The notes under the pieces are model-generated. The model did no database searches. It had not been told where the DNA came from and saw only the letters and a list, made by a program, of their open reading frames with translations. DNA of 64,000 nucleotides from assembly GCF_002890895.1 (NCBI RefSeq), contig NZ_POUL01000002.1, positions 372,001 to 436,000 of the forward strand. Direction: 5' to 3'. Shown here piece by piece: positions 39,152-47,809 of the stretch (within the stretch, counting starts at the first letter, position 1; every line of letters begins with the position of its first letter). Source of the stretch: Stutzerimonas stutzeri (GTDB lineage Bacteria > Pseudomonadota > Gammaproteobacteria > Pseudomonadales > Pseudomonadaceae). A program made the position numbers and the translations under genes.

Positions 39152-39635
39152 GGACGGTCAGGTCATCGACGAGACCTGGCACCTGCTGCCTAAAGATGTG
39201 ACCCTTGACGGCCTTTCCAACTGCGACGACCTGATAGTGCCGTTCCAGCTATGGCTCGATCACGCTCACGCCCTGAAGGCTCGTGATGGCGGTCTTGGCA
39301 TCTGGCTGGACTCCGACGAGGCCGTGGAAGAGATCGCCGAAGAACTGGAAAACTTTCAGGTCATCGCGCTCAACTTCCCTGCATTCACCGACGGCCGCCA
39401 TTACTCCAGTGCGCGCCTGCTACGTGATCGCTACGGCTACAAAGGGGAAATACGTGCCATTGGGGATGTGCTGCGTGACCAGCTGTTCTACATGCGCCGT
39501 TGTGGTTTCGACGCCTTCGCGGTGCGCCCGGATCGCGACCCCTACGATGCGCTGGAAGGGCTGAACGATTTCTCCGTTACCTACCAGTCTGCCGCAGACG
39601 AACCCCTTCCGTTGTTTCGTCGCAGACAAGGCTGA
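39135..39635 (+). CDS. DUF934 protein, sulfite-reduction partner
   Basis: 166-residue protein of the DUF934 family, which is regularly encoded next to ferredoxin-type CysI in Pseudomonas and is annotated as a putative oxidoreductase of sulfite reduction; its biochemical role is not settled. Motifs seen: FPAFTDGRHYSSARLLRDRYGYKGEIRAIGDVLRDQLFYMRRCGFDAF. ATG 39135 follows AAGGAG and lies inside the cysI end, so translation is coupled. A clear terminator follows. No cofactor motif such as CxxC is present. Confidence 0.9.
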   Translation: MQRIIKDGQVIDETWHLLPKDVTLDGLSNCDDLIVPFQLWLDHAHALKARDGGLGIWLDSDEAVEEIAEELENFQVIALNFPAFTDGRHYSSARLLRDRYGYKGEIRAIGDVLRDQLFYMRRCGFDAFAVRPDRDPYDALEGLNDFSVTYQSAADEPLPLFRRRQG

Positions 39636-39652
39636 GGCCAACGCTGCGCTAT

Positions 39653-39682
39653 AAAAAAACCCGCCTCTCGGCGGGTTTTTTA
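39653..39682. terminator. Bidirectional terminator after DUF934
   Basis: A7, then CCCGCC (39660-39665), loop TCTC, GGCGGG (39670-39675), then T7. A- and T-tracts flank both sides, so it works for cysI-DUF934 on the plus strand and for the 32-residue ORF on the minus strand, whose TAA ends at 39683. Confidence 0.9.
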
Positions 39683-39781
39683 TTACTGGTACATCCAGAA
39701 GTTCGGATGCTCTATCCGCTCCGCGGCAACGATCGGATGCTTACCGAACGCTGCCTTGATTTTCTCGGCCAGTATTTTCAT
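39683..39781 (-). CDS. Small 32-residue protein, not previously listed
   Basis: ATG 39781 to TAA 39683 encodes MKILAEKIKAAFGKHPIVAA and 12 more residues ending HPNFWMYQ. AGGAG sits 6 bases before the ATG, an excellent ribosome site, and the stop is at the base of a terminator hairpin. The N-terminal half is a basic amphipathic helix; the C-terminus is aromatic. No membrane segment. It ends where the convergent cysI-DUF934 unit ends and starts downstream of yhdH, 115 bases away. Gene signals are strong for such a short frame; homology is untested. Confidence 0.68.
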   Translation of the reverse strand: MKILAEKIKAAFGKHPIVAAERIEHPNFWMYQ

Positions 39782-39896
39782 GAGCGGCTCCTGCTATGTT
39801 GAAATAGCGTTAGCTTCGCTCAATCGATAAAGGCTGATAAATCGTTTTTGACTATGCTCAACAAGCAAAATGCTAATGGCGCCAGAGCAGCCGCCA

Positions 39897-40886
39897 TCAG
39901 TCGAGTCGAATCAATATCCTTCCAGTCTGTTGTCCTGCCAGGGTTCGTTCAATCGCTTCAGGCAACTGATCCAGCGAAATCTCCTGTACCAGGTCATCAA
40001 GATTAGGCAGCTTCCATTGCACGGAAAGCTTGTCCCACATGGACGCCTTCACGACCAACGGGATTTCAACCGAATCAACCCCTAACAGATTCACCCCACG
40101 CAGGATGAATGGCAGCACGCTGGCCTGAAAATTTGTTCCGGCGGTTAGGCCGCAACAGGCGACACTCCCGCCACGTCGCAGTGACTTCACTGCGTTGAAC
40201 AATATGTCGCCGCCCACCGTATCGACCGCTCCCGCCCATTGTTCTTTGAGCAACGGCTTCTCGGTACCGGCCTGCAGCGCACTACGCCCAACGATTTCCG
40301 TAGCGCCAAGCTTGCGAAGGAAGTCGCCTTGCTCAGCCTTGCCCGTCACTGCGGCCACCCTGTATCCAAGCTTGGACAGCAGGGCTATCGCAATGCTGCC
40401 GACACCCCCGGTCGCGCCTGTTACCAGGATCGGCGAATCAGTCGGTTCGAGACCTGCCTGTTCAAGCTTGTCTATGCATAGTGCAGCGGTCAGGCCGGCC
40501 GTTCCGAGAGCCATGGCCTCACGCAGAGACAGCCCGACCGGACGCTTTATCACCCACGCAGCTGGCACGCGAATGTATTGGCCGAAACCGCCCGACGTGT
40601 TCATCCCGAGGTCATAACCGGTGACGATGACTTCATCACCGACGGCAAAGTCGCTGACGCTTGACTCGGCGACAGTCCCAGCCGCATCGATACCCGGCGT
40701 ATGTGGAAAATTGCGGGTGACGCCGCGGTTGCCACTCGCTGACAGGGCGTCCTTGTAGTTCAGCGAAGAGAAGCTGACGCGTATTAGCACCTCTCCAGCC
40801 GGCAAATCATTGGTGTCCCGCTCGATCACGCTTGTTTCGAAACGCCCGTCGGTCTCGTTGGTTTGCAGTGCTTTAAAACGAGCCAT
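39897..40886 (-). CDS. yhdH: Acrylyl-CoA reductase / YhdH-type quinone oxidoreductase
   Basis: 329-residue zinc-independent medium-chain dehydrogenase of the YhdH/AcuI family, which reduces acryloyl-CoA to propionyl-CoA with NADPH. Seen: LNYKDALSASGNRGVTRNFPHTPGIDAAGTV, the nucleotide-binding GATGGVGSIAI and the VTGKAEQGDFLRKLGATEIVGR stretch that is typical of the family. The frame is open seven codons further, but ATG 40886 gives the standard MARFKAL start. It lies 11 bases after sohB in the same operon. Confidence 0.92.
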   Translation of the reverse strand: MARFKALQTNETDGRFETSVIERDTNDLPAGEVLIRVSFSSLNYKDALSASGNRGVTRNFPHTPGIDAAGTVAESSVSDFAVGDEVIVTGYDLGMNTSGGFGQYIRVPAAWVIKRPVGLSLREAMALGTAGLTAALCIDKLEQAGLEPTDSPILVTGATGGVGSIAIALLSKLGYRVAAVTGKAEQGDFLRKLGATEIVGRSALQAGTEKPLLKEQWAGAVDTVGGDILFNAVKSLRRGGSVACCGLTAGTNFQASVLPFILRGVNLLGVDSVEIPLVVKASMWDKLSVQWKLPNLDDLVQEISLDQLPEAIERTLAGQQTGRILIRLD

Positions 40887-40897
40887 CAGTAAACCCC

Positions 40898-41923
40898 TTA
40901 TTGCCAAAAACGTTGTTCATTGAGACGGGTCCAGCCTTTCAACACACCGTGCTCAAGAGCGGCGCTTGCAGCCATGCCGAATCGCTCAGGCAGACTTTTC
41001 TTCTCTGCATAATGCAGCTGAAACAGGTCAGCCTCATGTGCGCGGGAAGCCAGGTATTCATCGCTGGTCTGCAACTCATCAACCAGTTGCTTGCCGAGCG
41101 CCGCAATTCCGAGCCATACCTCGCCGGTAGCGACATCATCGATACTCAGCTGCTGGCGATACCGCGCAACGAAGTTCTTGAACAGCTCATGTGTCGTTTC
41201 AAGATCATCCTGGAATTTCTCCCGGCCTTTTTCAGTGTTTTCACCGAATATGGTCAGGGTCCGCTTGTACTCACCTGCAGTCAGCACTTCGACATCGACG
41301 TCATGCTTCTTCAACAACCGATGGAGATTGGGCAATTGCGCAACGACGCCGATGGAGCCAAGAATTGCAAAAGGTGCGCTGAGAATCTTCTGACCTATAC
41401 AGGCCATCATGTAGCCACCACTGGCAGCCACCTTATCGACACACACCGTCAGTGGCACGCCGGCATCACGGATACGCACCAGCTGTGACGCTGCAAGACC
41501 GTAACCGTGGACCATCCCCCCGCCGCTTTCAAGGCGCAAGACGACTTCATCCTGCGGAGTGGCCATGGTCAGTAGAGCGGTAATTTCGTGACGAAGACTC
41601 TCGACCGCCGATGCTTTTATATCCCCATCAAAATCGAGCACGAAGACTCGCGAACGACTTTCTGGATGTTTCTTGGCCAGCTTGGCAGCCTTGGCCTCCT
41701 GCTTGCGCTGTAGTTTCAGCTGATCCTTTTCGATGATCGATTGCTCGAGGCGCTCGCGCATCGACTTGTAGAAATCGTTGAGCTTGTGTACCTCCAGATG
41801 GCCACCCGACTGCTTGGACCGGCCACGACGCAGCGAGGCAAGCGCAATCAGCACCACAAGCACGGCGGCTACCAGCGTTACTGTCTTCGCCAGAAAGCTT
41901 GCATAGTCAGCAAGAAATTCCAC
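40898..41923 (-). CDS. sohB: Probable inner-membrane peptidase SohB
   Basis: 341-residue membrane-bound protease of the signal peptide peptidase A family (S49). One N-terminal helix (about 12-31) anchors it, followed by a charged linker and a catalytic domain in which Ser168 (VAASGGYMMAC) and Lys220 (GEYKRTLT) form the expected dyad. FGENTEKGREKFQDDLE is a family motif. The protein is full length. yhdH follows after 11 bases. Role in membrane protein quality control is inferred from E. coli, where extra SohB relieves loss of HtrA. Confidence 0.93.
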   Translation of the reverse strand: MEFLADYASFLAKTVTLVAAVLVVLIALASLRRGRSKQSGGHLEVHKLNDFYKSMRERLEQSIIEKDQLKLQRKQEAKAAKLAKKHPESRSRVFVLDFDGDIKASAVESLRHEITALLTMATPQDEVVLRLESGGGMVHGYGLAASQLVRIRDAGVPLTVCVDKVAASGGYMMACIGQKILSAPFAILGSIGVVAQLPNLHRLLKKHDVDVEVLTAGEYKRTLTIFGENTEKGREKFQDDLETTHELFKNFVARYRQQLSIDDVATGEVWLGIAALGKQLVDELQTSDEYLASRAHEADLFQLHYAEKKSLPERFGMAASAALEHGVLKGWTRLNEQRFWQ

Positions 41924-42101
41924 AGATCCTCCTCATTCACCACGACCGCCAGCAGAAACCTGAGTGGCGAAAATCGTTCAAGCATACCGATTAGGACGCC
42001 GCCTGAGCCAGCAGAAGCAGATTCAAACGAACGTATGATTTATCGTTGACACTCTAGGACGATCCCCCTACGCTCGCGAAAACTGAGTCCCGGAGCAGCG
42101 C

Positions 42102-42815
42102 ATGGGCAGTATCTACCTGATCAGACATGGCCAGGCGTCGTTCGGCGCAGAAAACTATGATGTTTTGTCCCCGCTCGGATTCCAGCAATCTGCAGCGCTG
42201 GGGGACTATCTGGACCAAATGGGCATTCGCTTCGACCGCTGCGTAAGCGGGGAGTTGAACCGACAGCAAGATACAGCTCGCGCGACGCTCCAACAGATGA
42301 GTTCTCGTGTCGAAAGCCAGCTACCACCTTTGGTGATTGACGCAGCCTTCAATGAGTTTCGCGCTGATGAGGTGATTCGTGCCCATATGGACGATCTACT
42401 GGCCGTCGAACCGGGTGCCATGCAGGTCTTTGCCAATGCGGCCAATCATCGCGCCGAGTTCCAACGACTTTTCAAATATGTCATCCAGCGATGGGTTTCA
42501 GGCGACCACGAAAAACAGGGCCTTGAAAGCTGGCAGAGTTTCGTAAACGGCGTACGGGCTGGATTGAGCCGTCTACTCGAACAGGCAGACAAGAAGGATA
42601 ACATCGCTGTTTTCACATCTGGCGGCACGATCACGGCGCTGCTGCAATTGATCATCGGCGTATCGCCCATCAAGGCATTCGAATTGAACTGGCAGATCGT
42701 CAACACGTCGCTCAGCCGCTTGAAGTATCGGGATCAGGATGTAGCGCTGGCTTCGTTTAATAGTCACGCACACCTGGAACTGCTGAAGAATCCGGAGCTC
42801 GTCACCTATAGATAA
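42102..42815 (+). CDS. Histidine phosphatase family protein
   Basis: 237 residues with the phosphoglycerate-mutase-like phosphatase signature LIRHGQASFG (His9 is the phosphorylated residue) and the second acid/base region NEFRADEVIRAH. The TSGGTITALLQLIIG stretch near residue 170 holds the further conserved part, where SGG replaces the usual SHG/HGG, a variant seen in this subgroup. The substrate is unknown; a sugar- or coenzyme-phosphate is possible. It heads a plus-strand cluster with SCP2, APH and SDR genes whose neighbours in other Pseudomonas act on acyl-CoA compounds. Confidence 0.87.
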   Translation: MGSIYLIRHGQASFGAENYDVLSPLGFQQSAALGDYLDQMGIRFDRCVSGELNRQQDTARATLQQMSSRVESQLPPLVIDAAFNEFRADEVIRAHMDDLLAVEPGAMQVFANAANHRAEFQRLFKYVIQRWVSGDHEKQGLESWQSFVNGVRAGLSRLLEQADKKDNIAVFTSGGTITALLQLIIGVSPIKAFELNWQIVNTSLSRLKYRDQDVALASFNSHAHLELLKNPELVTYR

Positions 42816-42827
42816 GCTCCTGCCAGC

Positions 42828-42850
42828 TGCGGCTCAAGCCGCACGCTTTT
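42828..42850 (+). promoter_or_regulatory. Short hairpin between phosphatase and SCP2 genes
   Basis: TGCGGCT/AGCCGCA (42828-42834 and 42837-42843, 2-base loop, so really a near-palindrome) followed by CGCTTTT. It may weaken transcription into the SCP2 gene. Weak evidence. Confidence 0.3.
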
Positions 42851-42876
42851 CCCACGACAATAAAGGGTCATATCCG

Positions 42877-43191
42877 ATGAGCAATGTCGACGAAACCATC
42901 CAGGGCATGAAGGCCAAATTCAATCCCAGCGCTGCTGCCGGTCTGGATCTGGTTTTCCAGTTCAACATCACCGATGCCGAAAACTACTACCTGGTCGTAA
43001 AAGATGGCACCTGTGATTTCCACAAGGGCGAATCGGCCGACGCCAACGTTACGCTGATCATGGATAGCGAAACCATGCAGGGCGTCATCAGTGGTGAAAC
43101 CGACGGTATGCAGGCCTTCATGGCAGGCAAGCTGCGCGCCGAGGGTGACATGATGCTCGCGCTGAAGCTGAGCGAACTGTTTCCGGCCTGA
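42877..43191 (+). CDS. SCP2 sterol-binding domain protein
   Basis: 104-residue single-domain protein of the sterol carrier protein 2 family, a lipid-binding fold with a hydrophobic tunnel. The pattern LDLVFQFNITDAENYYLVVKDGTCDFHKGESADANVTLIMDSETMQGVISGE is typical. It probably binds fatty acyl-CoA or other lipids for the neighbouring enzymes. It follows the phosphatase gene by 61 bases and ends before a strong terminator, so it closes the first half of the cluster. Confidence 0.9.
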   Translation: MSNVDETIQGMKAKFNPSAAAGLDLVFQFNITDAENYYLVVKDGTCDFHKGESADANVTLIMDSETMQGVISGETDGMQAFMAGKLRAEGDMMLALKLSELFPA

Positions 43192-43206
43192 TCTGCCGGA
43201 ATGAAA

Positions 43207-43237
43207 AAGCCGAAGTCCCGCGACTTCGGCTTTTTTA
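43207..43237 (+). terminator. Rho-independent terminator after SCP2 gene
   Basis: AAGCCGAAGTC (43207-43217), loop CCGC, GACTTCGGCTT (43222-43232), then TTTTAT. Perfect 11-base arms. Confidence 0.93.
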
Positions 43238-43430
43238 TGCGCTTTTTCTAGTGTTTTCCGCGCATCAGGCACCTTGATTACGCGGCAACACCCCGGCCAA
43301 TAACGGCCGACTTCCCTTGGTGATGCCAGATGGGCGCATTAGATTAGAGATGTCGAATGGTCAGTGGCGCCGAGGTTAGACGGCAGCCGAAACTGGTCAT
43401 TGAGGCATCGATTACAGAAAAGGGAAAAGC

Positions 43431-44498
43431 ATGGCGCTTACCGATCAGACCAGCCGCATACGCGACGGCGAAGAACTGCCCACCGAGGCCATCGACCAGT
43501 ACCTGAAAGCCCAAATTCCAGGGCTGGAAGGGATGCCGACTATTTCACAGTTCCCAGGCGGCGCGTCCAACCTGACCTATCTGCTGGAATATCCAAAGCA
43601 GGAATTCGTACTCCGCCGCCCTCCCTTTGGGCACAAAGCCAAGTCGGCCCACGATATGGGCCGCGAATACCGAATTCTCAACCAGCTAAACGCTGGCTTT
43701 CCGTACTGTCCGAAGGCCTACGCCTACTGCACCGACGAGGCGGTTATCGGTGCAGAGTTTTATGTCATGGAGCGGGTCAAGGGCATCATTCTTCGCGAGG
43801 ACATGCCCGCCGAGCTGGGTTTCACGGCGGAGCAAACCACCGCGCTATGCAAGAGTTTCATCGATAAGTTTGTCGACCTGCACAACGTCGACTACAACGC
43901 ATGCAGTCTAGGCGACCTGGGCAAGCCAGAAGGTTACGTCCAGCGGCAGATAAATGGCTGGATCGATCGGTATGAGCGCGCAATCACGGCTGACGCGCCC
44001 GGTTGGGAGCCGGTCAAGGCTTGGCTGCGGGACAAGATGCCAGACGATCACCCCAAGCCTGGCATCATCCACAACGACTACCGCTTCGATAATGTAATCC
44101 TCAGTCCAGATAACCCGATGGAAATCATTGGCGTCCTCGATTGGGAGATGACAACCCTGGGCGATCCACTCATGGATCTCGGCAATACGCTGGCCTACTG
44201 GATCGAAGCAACTGACCCGCCGCCGATGCAGCTGATTCGCAAGCAGCCGAGCAATGCGCCCGGCATGCTGACTCGCCAGCAGTTTGTCGATTACTACGCT
44301 GAGCGTGCCGGTATTCGCATCGACAACTTCGATTATTACTACACCTATGGCCTGTTCCGCCTGGCGGCCATCGTGCAACAAATTTACTACCGCTTTTTCC
44401 ACGGTCAGACCCAGGACAAGCGATTCGCAAAATTCGTACAAATGAACGCCCTGCTCGAGCAAGTGAGCCTGCAGGTTATTAACAACTCGAAGCTGTAA
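43431..44498 (+). CDS. APH-type phosphotransferase family protein (ACAD10-like)
   Basis: 355 residues of the aminoglycoside-phosphotransferase/choline-kinase fold. Visible are the nucleotide loop FPGGASNLTYLLEY, the Lys-region FVLRRPPFGHKAKSAHDMGREYRIL, the catalytic loop IIHNDYRFDNVIL and the metal site LDWEMTTLGDPLMDLG. This type is close to the kinase domain of ACAD10 and occurs next to acyl-CoA dehydrogenases; there the likely substrate is a hydroxyacyl-CoA, not an antibiotic. AGGGAAAAGC precedes the ATG. The SDR gene follows after 28 bases. Confidence 0.9.
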   Translation: MALTDQTSRIRDGEELPTEAIDQYLKAQIPGLEGMPTISQFPGGASNLTYLLEYPKQEFVLRRPPFGHKAKSAHDMGREYRILNQLNAGFPYCPKAYAYCTDEAVIGAEFYVMERVKGIILREDMPAELGFTAEQTTALCKSFIDKFVDLHNVDYNACSLGDLGKPEGYVQRQINGWIDRYERAITADAPGWEPVKAWLRDKMPDDHPKPGIIHNDYRFDNVILSPDNPMEIIGVLDWEMTTLGDPLMDLGNTLAYWIEATDPPPMQLIRKQPSNAPGMLTRQQFVDYYAERAGIRIDNFDYYYTYGLFRLAAIVQQIYYRFFHGQTQDKRFAKFVQMNALLEQVSLQVINNSKL

Positions 44499-44526
44499 CA
44501 CAGCTCACCAAGAGGAAATCGACTCC

Positions 44527-45294
44527 ATGAGCAAGACCACCCTGTTCGACCTGGACGGCAAAATTGCATTCGTATCTGGCGCCAGCCGCGGCATCGGCGA
44601 AGCCATCGCCAAACTGCTGGCGCAGCAAGGGGCCCACGTTATCGTTTCCAGCCGCAAGATCGAAGGCTGCCAAGCGGTTGCTGATGCCATCAATGCTGAC
44701 GGCGGAAAGGCTACTGCAGTCGCTTGCCATATTGGTGAGCTCGAACAGATTCAGACCGTATTCGCTCAAATCCGCGAACAGTTCGGTCGGCTGGATATCC
44801 TGGTTAACAACGCGGCTACCAACCCGCAGTTCTGCCACATCCTCGACACGGACGTATCGGCCTTCCAGAAGACTGTTGACGTGAATATCCGCGGCTATTT
44901 CTTCATGTCAGTCGAGGCCGGCAAGTTGATGCGTGAGCATGGCGGCGGAAGCATTATTAACGTGGCATCAATCAATGGCGTCACCCCGGGCAACTTCCAG
45001 GGCATCTATTCCATCACCAAGGCAGCGGTGATCAACATGACCAAGGCCTTCGCCAAAGAGTGCGCGCCACAGGGTATCCGTTGCAACGCCTTGCTTCCGG
45101 GTCTCACCGATACCAAGTTCGCCTCGGCTCTGGTCAAGAACGATTCGATTCGCGAAGAAGCGCTACGTCACATTCCGCTGCACCGTGTCGCTGACCCAAG
45201 CGAAATGGCGGGCGCTGTGCTTTATCTCGCCAGCGACGCATCAAGCTACACCACTGGCTTGTCGCTCAACGTGGACGGCGGCTACCTCGCCTGA
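44527..45294 (+). CDS. Short-chain dehydrogenase/reductase
   Basis: 255-residue classical SDR. Nucleotide-binding GASRGIG (18-24), NNAA (94-97), catalytic Ser148, Tyr161 and Lys165 (YSITK), and the C-terminal LNVDGGYLA are all in place. A Ser-Arg-Lys sequence after the second strand (SSRKIEG) favours NADP(H). AAGAGGAAATCGACTCC precedes the ATG. It is the last gene of the APH-SDR pair and is followed by a terminator. With the kinase beside it, an activity on 3-hydroxyacyl-CoA or a related acyl compound is likely but inferred. Confidence 0.92.
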   Translation: MSKTTLFDLDGKIAFVSGASRGIGEAIAKLLAQQGAHVIVSSRKIEGCQAVADAINADGGKATAVACHIGELEQIQTVFAQIREQFGRLDILVNNAATNPQFCHILDTDVSAFQKTVDVNIRGYFFMSVEAGKLMREHGGGSIINVASINGVTPGNFQGIYSITKAAVINMTKAFAKECAPQGIRCNALLPGLTDTKFASALVKNDSIREEALRHIPLHRVADPSEMAGAVLYLASDASSYTTGLSLNVDGGYLA

Positions 45295-45310
45295 TTTGTG
45301 CCGACGTGAA

Positions 45311-45339
45311 AAAGGGAACCTTCGGGTTCCCTTTCTTCT
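45311..45339 (+). terminator. Rho-independent terminator with UUCG loop
   Basis: AAAGGGAACC (45311-45320), loop TTCG, GGTTCCCTTT (45325-45334), then CTTCT. The stable UUCG tetraloop and perfect stem mark the end of the SDR transcript; A- and T-runs may let it serve the convergent gene too. Confidence 0.88.
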
Positions 45340-45355
45340 GTGCAACGTTCCACCG

Positions 45356-46003
45356 CTACCAGCCCTTCATTGCCTGCTCTGCTGCTACGCTGGCCGGTTT
45401 CGCTAACAGGCCGGTTGGCGCCATTTCGACCGTATAGACGGCGCCATCTACCATCGGCAGATAGCTAACCCTGCGCAATTGCGCCTCAAGCATCAGCGGA
45501 GCGCATTGGCACTGATTTAACCACGCCCAGAAATCCACCCCTGCCCAGCTGTTCCCCAACTGTACGTAAGGATGGCGCGCCTGATCTTGTTGCTCCACCG
45601 CGAGGTAGCGGCCAGAGAGCCGTTCCAGCCGATAGCCTGGCTCCAGCCCAATGAGCGCAGCCAGCCCTTTCCAGTGAAGCGCCCGCACGTCGAACTGCCA
45701 GAGATTACCTTCCAGCGTGACGAAGCGAGTAGTTTGTCCCTCTTGCACCTTCACCTGATAACGCTGCTGACCATCGGCCTGAAAGGTCAGCGAAACCAGC
45801 GGCGAGCTGTGCCCCAGCGACTGGTAGGTGGTGACATCCCAGGCGACTAGCCCCACCAGGCCAGCCAGCGAAAGTACCAGCATCCCTAGAGTGCCGCGTA
45901 GCCAGCCCAGCAACCATTGCCCACCTGCGAGCATCCGCGCCGCAACAAGGGCAGTGACGATTGCGAGCAACGCAACAACCACTGCAAGCCCGACATATTG
46001 CAT
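45356..46003 (-). CDS. Conserved membrane protein of unknown function
   Basis: 215 residues with two N-terminal membrane helices (about 3-22 and 34-56), which leave a long C-terminal domain (60-215) of beta strands (SLTFQADGQQRYQVKVQEGQTTRFVTLEGNLWQFDVRALHW). The domain should sit on one side of the membrane, probably the periplasm. I do not recognise the family or any catalytic motif. It converges on the SDR gene. The short region upstream is shared with the divergent TSUP gene. Confidence 0.75.
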   Translation of the reverse strand: MQYVGLAVVVALLAIVTALVAARMLAGGQWLLGWLRGTLGMLVLSLAGLVGLVAWDVTTYQSLGHSSPLVSLTFQADGQQRYQVKVQEGQTTRFVTLEGNLWQFDVRALHWKGLAALIGLEPGYRLERLSGRYLAVEQQDQARHPYVQLGNSWAGVDFWAWLNQCQCAPLMLEAQLRRVSYLPMVDGAVYTVEMAPTGLLAKPASVAAEQAMKGW

Positions 46004-46231
46004 TGATCGACATTCCCACAGAAATCCAAGAGGGCATTATCGATACGGGCAATCGGAGCAGCCAGCGCCAGAACGGAACACTGGAGACGAGTCGACATTC
46101 TGCTGTTGGCCATCTGCCTAAGCGATCGATACCGCAACCTTCTGAGCGACTTGTTGTTGGCGCCCAGGAAGCACAGCCGGCATGATGCCTTACCCTCTTT
46201 GCCGATTTTGTTATGAGTGTTCAACATGCTG

Positions 46232-47008
46232 ATGTTTGAGCTTGCGACGGACCCAATGGTATTGGCCGCCCTCATGGCCGTAGCCTTTCTTGCCGGCTTT
46301 ATCGATGCCATCGCCGGTGGGGGTGGTTTGCTGACACTGCCTGCGCTGCTTACGGCGGGCTTGCCGCCGCATCTGGTGCTAGGCACCAATAAACTGTGCG
46401 CAACCTTTGGTTCGGCTACGGCAAGCTTCACCTTTTATCGCAGGAAACTGTTCCATCTACGGCAATGGCGCTCCGCGCTTTTGGCAACCGCCATCGGGGC
46501 GGCGCTCGGCGCGGGATTGGCCCACATGATCCCAGCGCGTTGGCTCAATCAGGTGCTGCCTTTGGTGGTATTTGCCTGCGGCCTGTATCTGCTTTTCGGG
46601 CGGGTACCGACCACACCTCGAACGGACGCCTTGCCAGTAGACGTACGCAGACAGTGGCCACAAGGCCTGACACTAGGCTTCTATGACGGTATAGCAGGCC
46701 CCGGCACAGGAGCTTTCTGGACCGTCAGCAACATGCTGCTCTACCCGCTCGACTTGCTAAAAGCTAGCGGAGTGGCTCGCAGCATGAATTTTGTCAGCAA
46801 CGGTGTTGCACTTGCCGTGTTCATTGCCGGCGGGCAGGTCGCCTGGGGGCTGGGGATCGGTATGGGGCTGGCGCTGATGGTCGGCGCATACCTGGGGGCA
46901 CGCACGGCAATTCAGGGTGGGTCGAAATTCATTCGGCCGATCTTTATCTCGGTAGTGCTTATCCTGAGTCTGCGGCTAGCTTGGCAGCACTGGTTCGGGG
47001 CGGCCTAA
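46232..47008 (+). CDS. TSUP family (TauE/SafE) membrane transporter
   Basis: 258-residue integral membrane protein of the sulfite exporter TauE/SafE family, with about eight helices. Both repeats are visible: [46 protein letters not shown] and [20 protein letters not shown]. Substrates in the family are sulfur-containing anions and others, and none can be named here. Possible starts are GTG 46217, ATG 46226 and ATG 46232; the last gives MFELATDP, which fits related proteins best. Its 3' end overlaps the convergent nudC gene by 33 bases. Confidence 0.88.
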   Translation: MFELATDPMVLAALMAVAFLAGFIDAIAGGGGLLTLPALLTAGLPPHLVLGTNKLCATFGSATASFTFYRRKLFHLRQWRSALLATAIGAALGAGLAHMIPARWLNQVLPLVVFACGLYLLFGRVPTTPRTDALPVDVRRQWPQGLTLGFYDGIAGPGTGAFWTVSNMLLYPLDLLKASGVARSMNFVSNGVALAVFIAGGQVAWGLGIGMGLALMVGAYLGARTAIQGGSKFIRPIFISVVLILSLRLAWQHWFGAA

Positions 47009-47809
47009 ACGCCGAGCGAGATAGAGGTCAATCAAATAACGGGCGATGGATTTTGGAGCCGGCAACGCAGGCAGGTCGTGGATGGAAAACCAGCCCGCAT
47101 CCTCAATCTCCTCAGGCTGCATCACTATCTCTCCCGCTGCGTACTCGGCGTGAAAGCCGAGCATCAACGAGTGCGGAAACGGCCAACCCTGACTGCAGAT
47201 ATACCTGGGCTCAGCAATCGATACACCAACCTCCTCGTGTACTTCCCGCCTGACGCACTGCTCGACTGACTCTCCGGGCTCAACGAACCCTGCAAGAGTG
47301 CTGTATACGCCAGGAGCAAAGCGCGGTGAGCGGGCGAGGAGCAGCTCGTCGCCACGGGTCACCAAGACGATCATGCTTGGCGAGATACGAGGATAGTGAT
47401 GAATGCCGCAACTCTCACACTGCATTGCACGCTCGGTAGCATGCTGGCGCATCGGGTTGCCGCAGCTGCCGCAGAAGCGGTGATGGTTTGCCCAGGTGCC
47501 AATCTGCGCAGCGAAACCGAGCATACGAAACCTTTCGATATCGTCATCCTGCATCATGAATTGACGCAGCCCCTGCCAGCCCGAGCCAGGCACTTCGACA
47601 GGGTGGGCCAACTCCATGAGAAATACCTGGTCACCATCGAAATAACCCAGGCCCTGCTCGCTGAGCAACGGCAACTCGAGGCGCTTTAACCAATCCCTGG
47701 GGAACAGAACGCCATTCGCGTCACAGAGGAACCCCTGTTGGCAATGCACGACTGCCCATCCGCCTCCGGCTGCCGGATCGAGCAGCGCCGGCTGCCACCG
47801 TAAACTCAT
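46976..47809 (-). CDS. nudC: NAD-capped RNA hydrolase / NADH pyrophosphatase
   Basis: 277-residue Nudix enzyme that hydrolyses NADH and removes NAD caps from RNA. A zinc-ribbon with four cysteines (FCGSCG and QCESCG) precedes the Nudix box [23 protein letters not shown], and the NudC motif SQPWPFPxS appears as SQGWPFPHS. The family residue Pro in that motif is Gly here, a small departure. Its ATG overlaps the stop of the ChpA-like gene (TGATG), so the two are cotranscribed and coupled. Confidence 0.95.
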   Translation of the reverse strand: MSLRWQPALLDPAAGGGWAVVHCQQGFLCDANGVLFPRDWLKRLELPLLSEQGLGYFDGDQVFLMELAHPVEVPGSGWQGLRQFMMQDDDIERFRMLGFAAQIGTWANHHRFCGSCGNPMRQHATERAMQCESCGIHHYPRISPSMIVLVTRGDELLLARSPRFAPGVYSTLAGFVEPGESVEQCVRREVHEEVGVSIAEPRYICSQGWPFPHSLMLGFHAEYAAGEIVMQPEEIEDAGWFSIHDLPALPAPKSIARYLIDLYLARRLGRPEPVLPS

